From assembly GCA_025360585.1 (NCBI GenBank), contig JANYBW010000029.1:1-64000 (forward strand): a stretch of DNA of 64,000 nucleotides, written 5' to 3'. Within the stretch, counting starts at the first letter, position 1; each line of letters begins with the position of its first letter. Made by a program: the position numbers and the translations under genes. Below, piece after piece: positions 31,411 to 40,361 of the stretch. Under the pieces are notes generated by a model, which was given only the letters and a program-made list of their open reading frames with translations, searched no databases and was not told the origin of the DNA. The DNA is from Actinomycetes bacterium. Its GTDB lineage: Bacteria; Actinomycetota; Acidimicrobiia; IMCC26256; PALSA-610.

Positions 31411-32529
31411 GTGCCCGTAGCCCCGTTGAAGCTGAGTCCGCTGGATGCCCGTCACCGATCCTTGGGAGCAAAGCTCACGGAGTTCGGCGGCTGGGATATG
31501 CCACTGCAGTATTCAAGCGTGTTGGATGAACACCATGCGTGTCGCAGTTCGGCGGTCATGTTCGATGTCTCGCATCTCGGGACATTGCGGGTGCACGGGG
31601 CCGGGGCCTTTGCGGCGCTGCAATCAACGTTGTCGAACGACCTCGAGCGCATCGCAATCGGGCGAGCCCAATACACGCATCTGCTGGACGCCGACGACGG
31701 CCATGTCGTCGACGACATCATCGTTTGGTGGCTCGATGACGAAGAGTTCTTCGTGATGCCGAACGCGTCAAACACCGATCGGGTCGCCGAGGCACTCGGT
31801 ATCAGCTCGCCGCCATCTGATGCTGGCGCGACCAAGGTTCGCTCGCAGGACATCACGGCAGGTCGAGCGCTGATTGCAGTGCAAGGGCCCGCGGCCCGTT
31901 CGTTCGTCAAACTGGTTCATCCGGCGCTCGCTGATGTCGGTCGTTTCCGCGTTGCGTCGGTTATTTGGAACGGCCACAATCTCCTCGTCGCAGGAACCGG
32001 CTACACCGGAGAAGATGGCATCGAGATTCACGTTCCGCAGGAAGCCGCCGAGGCGCTCTGGGACGCGTTGTCGGATGTGGGGATCGCGCCCGCGGGTCTG
32101 GGTGCCCGCGACACGCTGCGCCTAGAAGCTGGACTCCCATTACATGGTCATGACTTAGGCCCCGGCATAACCCCATTGCATGCGGGCCTCCAGTGGGTGG
32201 TTGGCTGGAACAAGACTGCGTTTCGTGGCCGCGATGCGCTCCTGGCGCTCAAAGAACGCGGAGCGGATCGTCAGCTCATTGGGCTCACGATCGAGGGCCG
32301 ACAACCGCCCCGAGCCGAGTCGGAGATCGTGGTCGATGGCAACGTCGTAGGCGTTGTATCCAGCGGCAACTTCTCACCGATCTTGGGGCACGGCATTGCG
32401 TTGGCCTTCGTCGATCGCGATGTGGCCGAACGCGGCGGTGCGATCGAGTACTCGATCAGTGTTCGATCGAAGCTATTGCCGGCGCGTCGGGTCGCGTTCC
32501 CGTTCGTAGCGGCCTCGCCGCCGCGTTAG
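31411..32529 (+). CDS. gcvT: Glycine cleavage system T protein (aminomethyltransferase)
   Basis: A 372-residue aminomethyltransferase with GTG start. Motifs: LTEFGGWDMPLQYSSV, MFDVSHLGTLRVHG, GYTGEDGIEIHV (folate/methylamine binding), and the C-terminal barrel LPARRVAFPFV. It transfers the methylene group from the lipoylated H protein to tetrahydrofolate. The 3' end overlaps the convergent polymerase gene by 74 bp, which is long for genuine coding overlap; both C-termini look real. Confidence 0.95.
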   Translation: MPVAPLKLSPLDARHRSLGAKLTEFGGWDMPLQYSSVLDEHHACRSSAVMFDVSHLGTLRVHGAGAFAALQSTLSNDLERIAIGRAQYTHLLDADDGHVVDDIIVWWLDDEEFFVMPNASNTDRVAEALGISSPPSDAGATKVRSQDITAGRALIAVQGPAARSFVKLVHPALADVGRFRVASVIWNGHNLLVAGTGYTGEDGIEIHVPQEAAEALWDALSDVGIAPAGLGARDTLRLEAGLPLHGHDLGPGITPLHAGLQWVVGWNKTAFRGRDALLALKERGADRQLIGLTIEGRQPPRAESEIVVDGNVVGVVSSGNFSPILGHGIALAFVDRDVAERGGAIEYSISVRSKLLPARRVAFPFVAASPPR

Positions 32530-33904
32530 CAGGAATCCTCGACGACCTCTGCTGCGGCGGTTTGAGCGGCTGCATTGAGAGATCGTCGCTCCGTTGCGCT
32601 CGGTGCACCACGCTGATCCAGGCCACAAAGATGAACAGCCACATGCTCGCGTTATTGGCCGGTACCGCCATGAATTCCGCGGTCATCGAGTTGATCAACA
32701 TTCCGCAAAATATCGGTGTCAGTATCAATGCGTCGCGGTATCCGTGGGTGCCGGGTTTGAATGTCCACAACGCGTGTCCGATCCAGCCGAGCAGTAACAA
32801 GAATGCCACAGTTCCGAGGAGACCTTCATCGACCATGACGTTCACGAAGGCGTTATGACCGCCACCCAAACCAATGGTGTCGAGGAATATTCCGCGGGAG
32901 GCTCCGAGCCCGTCGCCGAAAATCGGACGTTTCAACACTTCTTGAAACGCCAACTTCCAAAGGTTTGTACGTTCGTTCAGTGTGGACAGCTTGTTAATGT
33001 CTTCACCACGTTGGATATAGGACAAGATCGCGGCGCCGAACGCCACACCGACGAACGCGATGAACGCCGTTGCCATTGTGCCGATATCGAACTTCGTCTT
33101 AGGGCGGGTGTGCAAGGCCAAGAGAATGAAGATGGCTATTACCGCGCCACCGACAGAACCACGGGTTTTGGACATCAACAACGCGAGGATGATCCACGCC
33201 GCAATCGCGTTGTAGACCCAGAGCGGCCAGAGCAACAAGATGCCGCGTAGCTCCGAGGACCGTACGTACGCCAACGAAATCAGCGTACCGATCATGAGGT
33301 AGATCGCCGCGGGAACTGGATGTATATAGAGCCAGTGGAACCGGTTATTGACGTGGTTGTAGACGTTGAACGTATGGGCATGCCCAATGGCCACGGCAAC
33401 GCACAACATCATGAGATAGCCGTGCGCGAATCGATGCATGTCCGCCACGGTGGCGCGGGTCGCGATCGTTTGCGCGAGCGCGGCCACGATCATCACCTGA
33501 GCGCCCCGCACGATCGCCATATTCGGATAGACGGCGTACACCGCTGAAAGGCTGACAATCGAGGCAAAAGCCCACATCGTCGCGAGGATCGGCGTCGTAC
33601 GCAACCAACGAGGTGCGCGCCCGCGTGCGAGCACGAGGTACAGCGCCACGAGGCCATAGATACCGACTTCGAGCAGTACTTGAAGGTCGGCACTACCGCC
33701 GAGCGACGAAGCTGCGGCCCGGCGTCGGAATTTCCAGTCACTCGCAATCATCATCGGCAAGATCAGGTACGCAACCCACCAGCGGTTAAACTGGGAACGC
33801 CAAGCCGGCGCGATCCGGCGGTGCGACGATGACCCGGAGCCGGATGGTGATAGATCACTGCGCACGTCTGAACGCAGATCGCTTTTGGGCGCAGTCATGG
33901 TCAT
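32456..33904 (-). CDS. O-antigen ligase/polymerase (Wzy/WaaL-type) membrane protein
   Basis: A 482-residue polytopic membrane protein with about eleven to twelve hydrophobic segments and the long periplasmic loop motif of the Wzy_C/O-antigen ligase family (NERTNLWKLAFQEVLKRPIF, GDGLGAS, GGHNAFVNVMVDEGLLGT). It should join sugar repeat units or attach glycan to an acceptor outside the membrane. ATG at 33904 overlaps the stop of the upstream glycosyltransferase (ATGA). N- and C-terminal tails of 40-50 residues are basic and hydrophilic. Confidence 0.9.
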   Translation of the reverse strand: MTMTAPKSDLRSDVRSDLSPSGSGSSSHRRIAPAWRSQFNRWWVAYLILPMMIASDWKFRRRAAASSLGGSADLQVLLEVGIYGLVALYLVLARGRAPRWLRTTPILATMWAFASIVSLSAVYAVYPNMAIVRGAQVMIVAALAQTIATRATVADMHRFAHGYLMMLCVAVAIGHAHTFNVYNHVNNRFHWLYIHPVPAAIYLMIGTLISLAYVRSSELRGILLLWPLWVYNAIAAWIILALLMSKTRGSVGGAVIAIFILLALHTRPKTKFDIGTMATAFIAFVGVAFGAAILSYIQRGEDINKLSTLNERTNLWKLAFQEVLKRPIFGDGLGASRGIFLDTIGLGGGHNAFVNVMVDEGLLGTVAFLLLLGWIGHALWTFKPGTHGYRDALILTPIFCGMLINSMTAEFMAVPANNASMWLFIFVAWISVVHRAQRSDDLSMQPLKPPQQRSSRIPANAAARPLRTGTRPDAPAIASIEH

Positions 33905-35073
33905 TGTTTTACCGACGCTCCGTTGCTGAGCGCGAGGATCTGATCGCAAATCCCGTTCGCGAATGCCTCACGGCTAAAGGTTGTTTCTGCGCGCTGGCGG
34001 CCAGCTAGACCCATGGTTGCACGCAAGGCAGCGTCGTCTTCGAGCCGGCAGATCGCGTCGCAAAGTTCGCGCGCATTTCCCGGAGCGACGATGACACCGG
34101 TTTTGCCGTCGACGAGCACCTCCGAAGCGCCTCCTGGGCCCGTCGCGATAACGGGCAGGAGCATGCTTTGGGCTTCCAAACATACGAGTGAGAATTCTTC
34201 TGGAATGACCGACGGCACGACAGCTAAATCGGCATCGGCGTATTGGATCTGAACATCAGCGACGAATCCCCGCCATTCGATCATCTTGGCGAGGCCGTGT
34301 GTGTCGGCGTAACGAATGAGTTCTTCGTACAGCGGCATATATTCATCCAGCGTGTCGCCAAACAGCTGCACCTTCCAATCCCGTCCGCGTTCCTTGGCCA
34401 TTCGCAACGCCTCGAACAGGACTGGATGCCCTTTCTTCGGGTGGATCCGCGCGACACAAGCGATCGTGAATGGGGTGTGGGGTTTTGGCGCCGCGGCGGG
34501 AGCGGGGACGAGATCGAGCCCGTTGTGGACAACAACTGTCCGCTGGGCGAGTTGCGGTCGTCGGGTGCGGACCCATGTGCACGAGTAGTTGGAGTTGCAG
34601 ATCACAACCTGAGTCGACCAGTCGACGACCCGCAATAAAGCACCCGGAAGCCAGGTCGGCTCGTTGGGGCATTCGTGCACGTGCACGGCGTGAGGAATGC
34701 GCCAGCGCCAGCGCAGCAATGGTCCGATGCCTGCGGCGAGCGTGTTGGAATAGATCACACAAAAGGGATCATCGCGATGGGATTTCGTCAAGGTGCGAAC
34801 ACTGCTGAAGAGTCGCAATAACCAGGGAAGCAACCCGGCCGCCGTGAGATGGCGGCGGCGCAACGCGTAATCGGGGAGGCGAATGACCTCGGCACCAAGA
34901 GCTTGCAGCACCGCCACGCCCGGTCCACCGGAAGGTGTCGCGATGGTGACCCGAAAGTGTTTGAGTAGATCCGGCAGCGACGCGTGAAGGCACCGATCAG
35001 CGCCGTAGAGATCGGCGCTATGGGCCACAACACAGATTCGCGGAAGCTTAGCGGTCACGGTTGCGTGCTCCAA
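33901..35073 (-). CDS. Glycosyltransferase, GT4 type
   Basis: A 390-residue GT-B fold glycosyltransferase. N-terminal part RICVVAHSADLYGADRCLHA, middle VHVHECPNEPTWLPGAL, then a glycosyltransferase group 1 domain with ACVARIHPKKGHPVLFEAL, and EEFSLVCLEAQSMLLPVIATGPGGASEV (the conserved Ex7E acid motif). Acts on the cytoplasmic membrane face to add a sugar to the growing lipid-linked unit. It starts 19 bases inside the upstream glycosyltransferase gene end. Confidence 0.92.
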   Translation of the reverse strand: MEHATVTAKLPRICVVAHSADLYGADRCLHASLPDLLKHFRVTIATPSGGPGVAVLQALGAEVIRLPDYALRRRHLTAAGLLPWLLRLFSSVRTLTKSHRDDPFCVIYSNTLAAGIGPLLRWRWRIPHAVHVHECPNEPTWLPGALLRVVDWSTQVVICNSNYSCTWVRTRRPQLAQRTVVVHNGLDLVPAPAAAPKPHTPFTIACVARIHPKKGHPVLFEALRMAKERGRDWKVQLFGDTLDEYMPLYEELIRYADTHGLAKMIEWRGFVADVQIQYADADLAVVPSVIPEEFSLVCLEAQSMLLPVIATGPGGASEVLVDGKTGVIVAPGNARELCDAICRLEDDAALRATMGLAGRQRAETTFSREAFANGICDQILALSNGASVKQ

Positions 35074-36212
35074 CGAGTACCGATCGCGAGTGAACGCCGA
35101 GCAGGAGCTGAGGCAGCTGCGACGAGCAATTCCTCATACGCATCAACCACATCACTCACATTGAAGGTCTGTGATGCACGGCGCTGCGCTGCGTGGCGAC
35201 GCACTTGCACCATTGCACCATCTTCGGCAATCACCGAATTCAGTAGGTTCGGGAGTGATTCCAGGGTGAAGAATTGTCCCGTTTCTTGGAGCGTTTCACG
35301 ATTGAACTGCGTGTCGAACGCGGCGATGTTTGCACCGGCATGCATAGCCTCGACGAGCGACGGATTAATGCCGCCCACCGAATGGCCATGTAGATATGCC
35401 CGTGCCGATCCAAGGAGTTCAAAAAATTCGTCGCGACCGTCTACGTGTCCCACAACTCGAACTCTAGGGTCACGATGTGCGATCGTCGCCAAATTTCCTT
35501 CAACCGGCGATGCATAGTTCGCGGCGCCAAGCACGAGGAGCGGTTGTTTCAGATCAGTTGTGCTGTACGCCTGAGCGATCGTGTCGACATTGTTTTCTGG
35601 ATTCAGCCGTGCCGCGACGACAAAGTACTCATTTTCGGTGATACCGAGCCGTTCGAGTACGCCCGGCGAGCGAACCGTCGCGGTCGCCGGAATGCAGTAG
35701 GGGATAACCGTTGTCGTCGCTTGGAAGTCGTGCTGGTAGATGTCTTGGATCGCTACACAATCCGAGATCAACGCCGTCGCACACCGTCCCGAGATACGCG
35801 CCGACCCCTTGAAGAACCCTTTGGCTGCACTGCCCCATTTACCGCGGAGCCATTCCTGGCCATCCGTGTTCAGCACAATCGGGCTTCCGGTGTACCGGTG
35901 CAGCGCACAAAAAATCGCGTTGGCGACGTTGACGCTAAGGACAACGTCGTGGCGAGCAAACCTCGAACAAATCGATGCAACAAGACCGTGACTCAACGTT
36001 GAAAACTGCTTTCCGGGAATGGCCGGCAACACGACTCGGCGCACACCGCGGTACACGTCGTCGCCATCGGTTTCTCCGCGTCGGCAGTACATCGTGACAT
36101 CGTGACCGCGTGCGACCAGTTCAGGAAGCAACGTGGTGAGGAACGTTTCGTATCCGCTGTAGGTACTCGGAATACCTCGGGCTCCAAAGACACCAATGTT
36201 CAAACGAGTCAT
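35055..36212 (-). CDS. Glycosyltransferase with DUF1972 N-terminus (rhamnosyltransferase-like)
   Basis: A 385-residue glycosyltransferase. The N-terminus MTRLNIGVFGARGIPSTYSG (GxRGIPxxYxGxE motif with variation) and TLSHGLVASICSRFARHDVV match the DUF1972 family, which contains WchF/CpsT rhamnosyltransferases. The C-terminal half is a group 1 transferase (ARLNPENNVDTIAQAYS, HGHSVGGINPSLVEAMHAGA). ATG at 36212 overlaps the flippase stop (ATGA). Sugar donor not predictable beyond the family hint of dTDP-rhamnose. Confidence 0.9.
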   Translation of the reverse strand: MTRLNIGVFGARGIPSTYSGYETFLTTLLPELVARGHDVTMYCRRGETDGDDVYRGVRRVVLPAIPGKQFSTLSHGLVASICSRFARHDVVLSVNVANAIFCALHRYTGSPIVLNTDGQEWLRGKWGSAAKGFFKGSARISGRCATALISDCVAIQDIYQHDFQATTTVIPYCIPATATVRSPGVLERLGITENEYFVVAARLNPENNVDTIAQAYSTTDLKQPLLVLGAANYASPVEGNLATIAHRDPRVRVVGHVDGRDEFFELLGSARAYLHGHSVGGINPSLVEAMHAGANIAAFDTQFNRETLQETGQFFTLESLPNLLNSVIAEDGAMVQVRRHAAQRRASQTFNVSDVVDAYEELLVAAASAPARRSLAIGTRWSTQP

Positions 36213-37498
36213 ATCGCAACCTCCCGCTCGAACCGTTCTCCATCGCCCGCGGGCAGCCCAGGCATCTCGAACTGTGCAGGGAATTTCCCAACTGAACGAG
36301 CGAGCCAAATCGTGCCGACGAGCATGCCTGCCGCGAGGGCCCACGGCGCGGCATTCACGGACACGAATTTCACTAACAACACGGCAGCGACAACGCCAAT
36401 GGCCGAATCGACCGCTCGGACCACAAATACCTGCCTCGATTGTTTGCGGGCGACCAAGAGGTTCGCGACTGGTTGACCGGCGGCGAACATCACCGCGATG
36501 GCCAACCAGCCCAAGACCGCGAACGTTGAGACCTGCGCGTGGTGAAACACGGATTTTCCAATGGGAGTCTTGAACCCGATGATCAGCGCGCTGTAGATCG
36601 CTACGGGCAAAACCAGCAATGCAGTCATAGCCGGAAGCGGCAAGGCTTTGCGCCGGCCACTTTCCTGTGCGGCGTACATCGGAAGCAGGAGGGATGCCAC
36701 ACCGGACACATACGTCATTGCAGGCTGGCCGAACAGCCGCGCAATTTCGAGTTCGCCATTAGCAGCGGTGGAAAACATCACGATGATGCTGGTCCGGACG
36801 GCAAACTGCGCGAGCGGCCGAATGCCAGCTTGGCCCGAACGCCATATCGCGAATGATCCAAGGCCTCGGGCTTCCTTGAGTGATGGACGTTGCCAAGCGC
36901 GCTCAACGCTTGGCAGCTGTACCCGTGCGGCAAGGATTGAAACGAGAGCTCCAACCAACATTGCGTAGATGACGATCGGCAACGTGAGTGATCCGTGACG
37001 TGTCCACAATATTCCGAGCGTAATGAACGTACCGATCGCGTAAACGATGTCGTTGGTGACCAGCGCGACGAACGTCATTCGAGCCATGAAGATACGGCGA
37101 CCGATTTCTTCGAAACCCCACAGGCCGACCATGATGCCAAACGTAAGTGCGTCGACCCATGACAATACGGTGCAGGCCAACGCGGTCGCGATCGCGACGG
37201 ACAACGTCGCGAAGACCAAGGTTGATGCAACCAACCCCGAGCGCACGTCCGCGGCGAAACGGTCCATGACCGTGAGCGAGTCGCCGACCCACGCGGTATG
37301 CAATGCGGTAATCAGGCTCATCGCGATGATGAGCCACACGTAGGTACCGAGCGCGGATTTCCCAATTTCTCGCTGTACGAACAGCATCAAAATAAAGCTC
37401 GTCCCCGCCACAACCGCTTGATCAATGACGGCTGCTACCGCGCGACTCCGCCCGGCCGACGGAGTCATCTGCGGTTCGTCTTCATTCATCACAGTCAT
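36209..37498 (-). CDS. Polysaccharide flippase-like (Wzx/MOP) membrane protein
   Basis: A 429-residue membrane protein with about twelve to fourteen hydrophobic segments, lacking enzymatic motifs. Length and topology fit the polysaccharide flippase group (Wzx, MOP superfamily): VIDQAVVAGTSFILMLFVQREIGKSALGTYVWL at the N-terminus is typical. ATG at 37498 is supported by the fact that the longer frame would overlap the next gene upstream by 107 bases. It would flip lipid-linked oligosaccharides outward for the polymerase. Confidence 0.82.
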   Translation of the reverse strand: MTVMNEDEPQMTPSAGRSRAVAAVIDQAVVAGTSFILMLFVQREIGKSALGTYVWLIIAMSLITALHTAWVGDSLTVMDRFAADVRSGLVASTLVFATLSVAIATALACTVLSWVDALTFGIMVGLWGFEEIGRRIFMARMTFVALVTNDIVYAIGTFITLGILWTRHGSLTLPIVIYAMLVGALVSILAARVQLPSVERAWQRPSLKEARGLGSFAIWRSGQAGIRPLAQFAVRTSIIVMFSTAANGELEIARLFGQPAMTYVSGVASLLLPMYAAQESGRRKALPLPAMTALLVLPVAIYSALIIGFKTPIGKSVFHHAQVSTFAVLGWLAIAVMFAAGQPVANLLVARKQSRQVFVVRAVDSAIGVVAAVLLVKFVSVNAAPWALAAGMLVGTIWLARSVGKFPAQFEMPGLPAGDGERFEREVAI

Positions 37499-37520
37499 TG
37501 CGCGACGGTCTTCGTATGGA

Positions 37521-39020
37521 TTAGTTGCGACTGCTGGCGCGCGTTCGGTTGATCGAGGCGTCGAGCGCCTGATCGCGGTTGTACACGTATCCGAATACCG
37601 GAATCGCCAACAAATCAAGTCGTTCACGGAGACGCTCGATACGGCGCATCTTTACGCCGCGCGGCACTACGAACAACACACCATCAACACACCGGGCGAG
37701 TGAAGCGCCGTGTGCTGCGTCGGCAAGGGGAGGCACATCGATGATGACGATGTCGTACCATTCACGCAAGCGTTCGAGCGTCTCGCTCATAGAGCGGCCA
37801 CGCAGCAAGCTCGCGAGGTCGGCTTCCGGGCGTCCCGAACTCAGCACGGCGACCGACGTTGCGTCGCCGAGGTCGACGGCTCGCAGTGCGTCTTCGAGCG
37901 GTGAGCGAAGCGTGAGGACGTCCGACAATCCTGCGGTTCCATCGGCAATTCCTGCCAGTTTGCTGAGCGACTTGTCGGTGCCGTCCGCATCGATGATCAC
38001 GACTCTGCGACCGTCGCGGGCAAAAGCGGCGCCGATGTTCGCAGCAGTCGTCGTGCTCCCTGCGCCCACTTGAACACCCGACACCATCACCACACCAGAC
38101 TCGATGCTGCTCCACAGCCCTGCGGCGGCAAACTCAAATGATGCGGCGGGCATGTCGCCAAACTTGCTGAGTGCGGCATTCGCTCCACCACGAAGTGTGG
38201 GAACTTCGCCAAGCAACCGAGCATCGGTGATGATGCCCGCAACTGCGGCGTCGTCCACGATCCGGCGACGGTCCGCAATAATCCAGCACGCAACGAGGGC
38301 GAAGATAAAGCCGACGAGTCCACCGATGGCGCCTTGGAGGGCCGCGGCACGGAGACGACCCTTGGCCGGCAACAGGCCGTTACTCGCGAAATCGACACCG
38401 TTGGCGAAGCTGTTGTTGTCGGTTTGGAGCGTTACCGTTTGCGTCGTAAAGGTTTGCACGAGATTCGAGGCAGTTTGTTTTGCGCCGGGCGTGGCTTTGG
38501 GGTCGTTGATAATTGTTTGTTGGTCAGTGATCTTTTGCGTCAGCGTCGCCAGTTTGGCCTGCAGCACTTTGTTGGTTCGATCAGTCAACGCGTTCTGTAA
38601 TGCGACCGACATCGCGTTGGCACGGGTAACCGCGCCTTCGGGCGTGTCGCTGGACATCGTCAGGTACACGATGTCGCCGACCAGATCCGGCGTTGCCGTG
38701 AGCGATCCGCGTAGCGCATCGACGGTGGTGCCGCGCCCCAATTTTTTGGCCGCCGGGGCCAGCACGACATCCGAGCTCGCGAACTGTGCGATCGATGCGA
38801 GGTATCGCGGCATTCCATTGGATCCGTTGATGCCCGCAGGCTCCTTCAAACCGACGCGCGCCGTTGATTCGTACGTTGCCGAAAGCGCAAAGGTGGAGCC
38901 GGCTCCTGCCAAAACGCCGAAAGCGATCAGCGCGAACGCGATCGTCCAGTATTGGCGCACGGATTCAAGGAGTCCTGGCCCTTCGATGGGCGGACGGGAG
39001 TCGGATCGGGAATTGGACAC
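37521..39020 (-). CDS. Chain-length determinant / tyrosine-kinase-like fusion, degenerate P-loop
   Basis: A 499-residue fusion of a Wzz-like membrane domain (hydrophobic segments at about residues 28-48 and 235-255, with a coiled helical periplasmic part between) and a cytoplasmic CpsD/BY-kinase-type ATPase. The ATPase has Walker A' VVIIDAD, Walker B VIIDVPPL and the AANIGAAFA helix, but the P-loop reads GVQVGAGSTTTAA, with Ser in place of the P-loop Lys (consensus PGEGKTTTA). The C-terminus lacks the usual tyrosine cluster. This suggests a regulator of chain length without kinase activity. Confidence 0.88.
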   Translation of the reverse strand: MSNSRSDSRPPIEGPGLLESVRQYWTIAFALIAFGVLAGAGSTFALSATYESTARVGLKEPAGINGSNGMPRYLASIAQFASSDVVLAPAAKKLGRGTTVDALRGSLTATPDLVGDIVYLTMSSDTPEGAVTRANAMSVALQNALTDRTNKVLQAKLATLTQKITDQQTIINDPKATPGAKQTASNLVQTFTTQTVTLQTDNNSFANGVDFASNGLLPAKGRLRAAALQGAIGGLVGFIFALVACWIIADRRRIVDDAAVAGIITDARLLGEVPTLRGGANAALSKFGDMPAASFEFAAAGLWSSIESGVVMVSGVQVGAGSTTTAANIGAAFARDGRRVVIIDADGTDKSLSKLAGIADGTAGLSDVLTLRSPLEDALRAVDLGDATSVAVLSSGRPEADLASLLRGRSMSETLERLREWYDIVIIDVPPLADAAHGASLARCVDGVLFVVPRGVKMRRIERLRERLDLLAIPVFGYVYNRDQALDASINRTRASSRN

Positions 39021-39064
39021 AGAGCCCTCCAGTGAGCGATTGGTGCAGCCTTATCGGCGGGTTG

Positions 39065-39181
39065 CGTCTTGACGTAAGTAGGTTTGGCGCAAGACGACAA
39101 TTACGGTAGTGCGTGAATGATGTGATTTCCGGTATGTCGCTTCGCAAAACCCCCCAAAATGCTCAGGTTTTAACCTACTTT
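39065..39181. promoter_or_regulatory. Divergent promoter region with inverted repeats
   Basis: AAGTAGGTT at 39076-39084 and its exact complement AACCTACTT at 39172-39180 face each other in the 273-bp gap between the divergent polysaccharide genes. In addition CGTCTTG (39065-39071) pairs with CAAGACG (39090-39096). A regulator binding both half-sites could control both transcripts. Confidence 0.3.
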
Positions 39182-39293
39182 TCGGGTCGCAGCGACCGAT
39201 AGTGTGAACGCATACGCGCAGTGAGGGCATAACCACTCACCCGCAGCGACGAAACAAGTCAACAGTCGTTGGTAACGGAGAGATTCAGGTTCG

Positions 39294-40361
39294 ATGAAGG
39301 TAGCGATCGTGACTGGAGTTGGCGGTCTCGTGGGAGCTGCCGCGGCTCGTGCGTTTTCTCCGATCATGGATGTCGTTGTCGGAGTCGACAACGACATGCG
39401 TGCGGACTTTTTTGGTGCCAACGCATCGACTCGATGGTCTGTCGAGCAGCTTCGTGGCGAACTCGCTAACTTCCGAAACGTCGACGCTGATATCCGCGAC
39501 ATCTCGGCCATGAACGCGCTGTTTGGCGATTTCGGAGCAAATATCGCCGCGGTGATCCACTGCGCCGCGCAACCCTCCCACGACTGGGCTGCGAGCGATC
39601 CGTTTACCGATTTCACGGTGAACGCCAACGGGACCCTCGCAATCCTCGAAGCGACTCGAACGTATTGCCCAGCCGCGTCTTTTGTCTTTTGTTCGACGAA
39701 TAAGGTTTACGGCGACCGTCCGAATTCCTTGCCGCTCATCACCGTCGGACAGCGCTATGAGCTCGCGGCCGAACACGAGTATGCGGAATACGGCATCGAC
39801 GAGTCGATGAGCATCGACGACAGTACGCACAGCATTTTCGGGGTTTCCAAGGCTGCTGCAGATCTGTTGGTGCAGGAATATGGCCGATATTTCGGCATGA
39901 AGACTGTCGCGGTGCGTGGTGGCTGCCTCACGGGCCCCGGGCATAGTGGCGCTCAACTTCACGGCTTCCTTGCGCACTTAATGCGTTGCGCGGCGACAAA
40001 CCAGCCGTACACGATTTTTGGATACGACGGACTCCAAGTTCGCGACAATCTCCACGCACACGATCTGGCCGAGGCGTTTCTCGCGATCTACGCACATCCT
40101 GGGTCGGGCCGCGCGTACAACATCGGTGGTGGTCGGCATTCCAATTGTTCCATGCTGGAAGCGATCGAAATGTGTGAGAGCATCACCGGTACGAAGATGG
40201 CAATTACCTACGACGACACCGCTCGAATCGGTGATCACAAGTGGTGGATCAGCGACACGCGCGCGTTTAGTAAAGATTTCGGCGATTGGTCGCCGGTTTA
40301 CGATGTGCCCGCGATATTGGAAGCGATTTACGTTGAAGGTCGATCGCGGTGGTGTGAGTGA
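39294..40361 (+). CDS. NAD-dependent sugar epimerase (CDP-tyvelose 2-epimerase-like)
   Basis: A 355-residue extended SDR protein. GVGGLVGAAAARAF is the NAD-binding loop, CSTNKVYGDRPN the catalytic Ser/Thr region, and HSIFGVSKAAADLLVQEYGRYFGMKT has Phe-Gly in place of the classic Tyr of YxxxK, with Lys kept. This Phe version and the stretch RGGCLTGPGHSGAQLHGFL are characteristic of a CDP-paratose/tyvelose 2-epimerase-like family. It would make a nucleotide sugar for the surface polysaccharide. It begins the plus-strand pair with the WecG-type gene and overlaps it by 4 bases. Confidence 0.87.
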   Translation: MKVAIVTGVGGLVGAAAARAFSPIMDVVVGVDNDMRADFFGANASTRWSVEQLRGELANFRNVDADIRDISAMNALFGDFGANIAAVIHCAAQPSHDWAASDPFTDFTVNANGTLAILEATRTYCPAASFVFCSTNKVYGDRPNSLPLITVGQRYELAAEHEYAEYGIDESMSIDDSTHSIFGVSKAAADLLVQEYGRYFGMKTVAVRGGCLTGPGHSGAQLHGFLAHLMRCAATNQPYTIFGYDGLQVRDNLHAHDLAEAFLAIYAHPGSGRAYNIGGGRHSNCSMLEAIEMCESITGTKMAITYDDTARIGDHKWWISDTRAFSKDFGDWSPVYDVPAILEAIYVEGRSRWCE

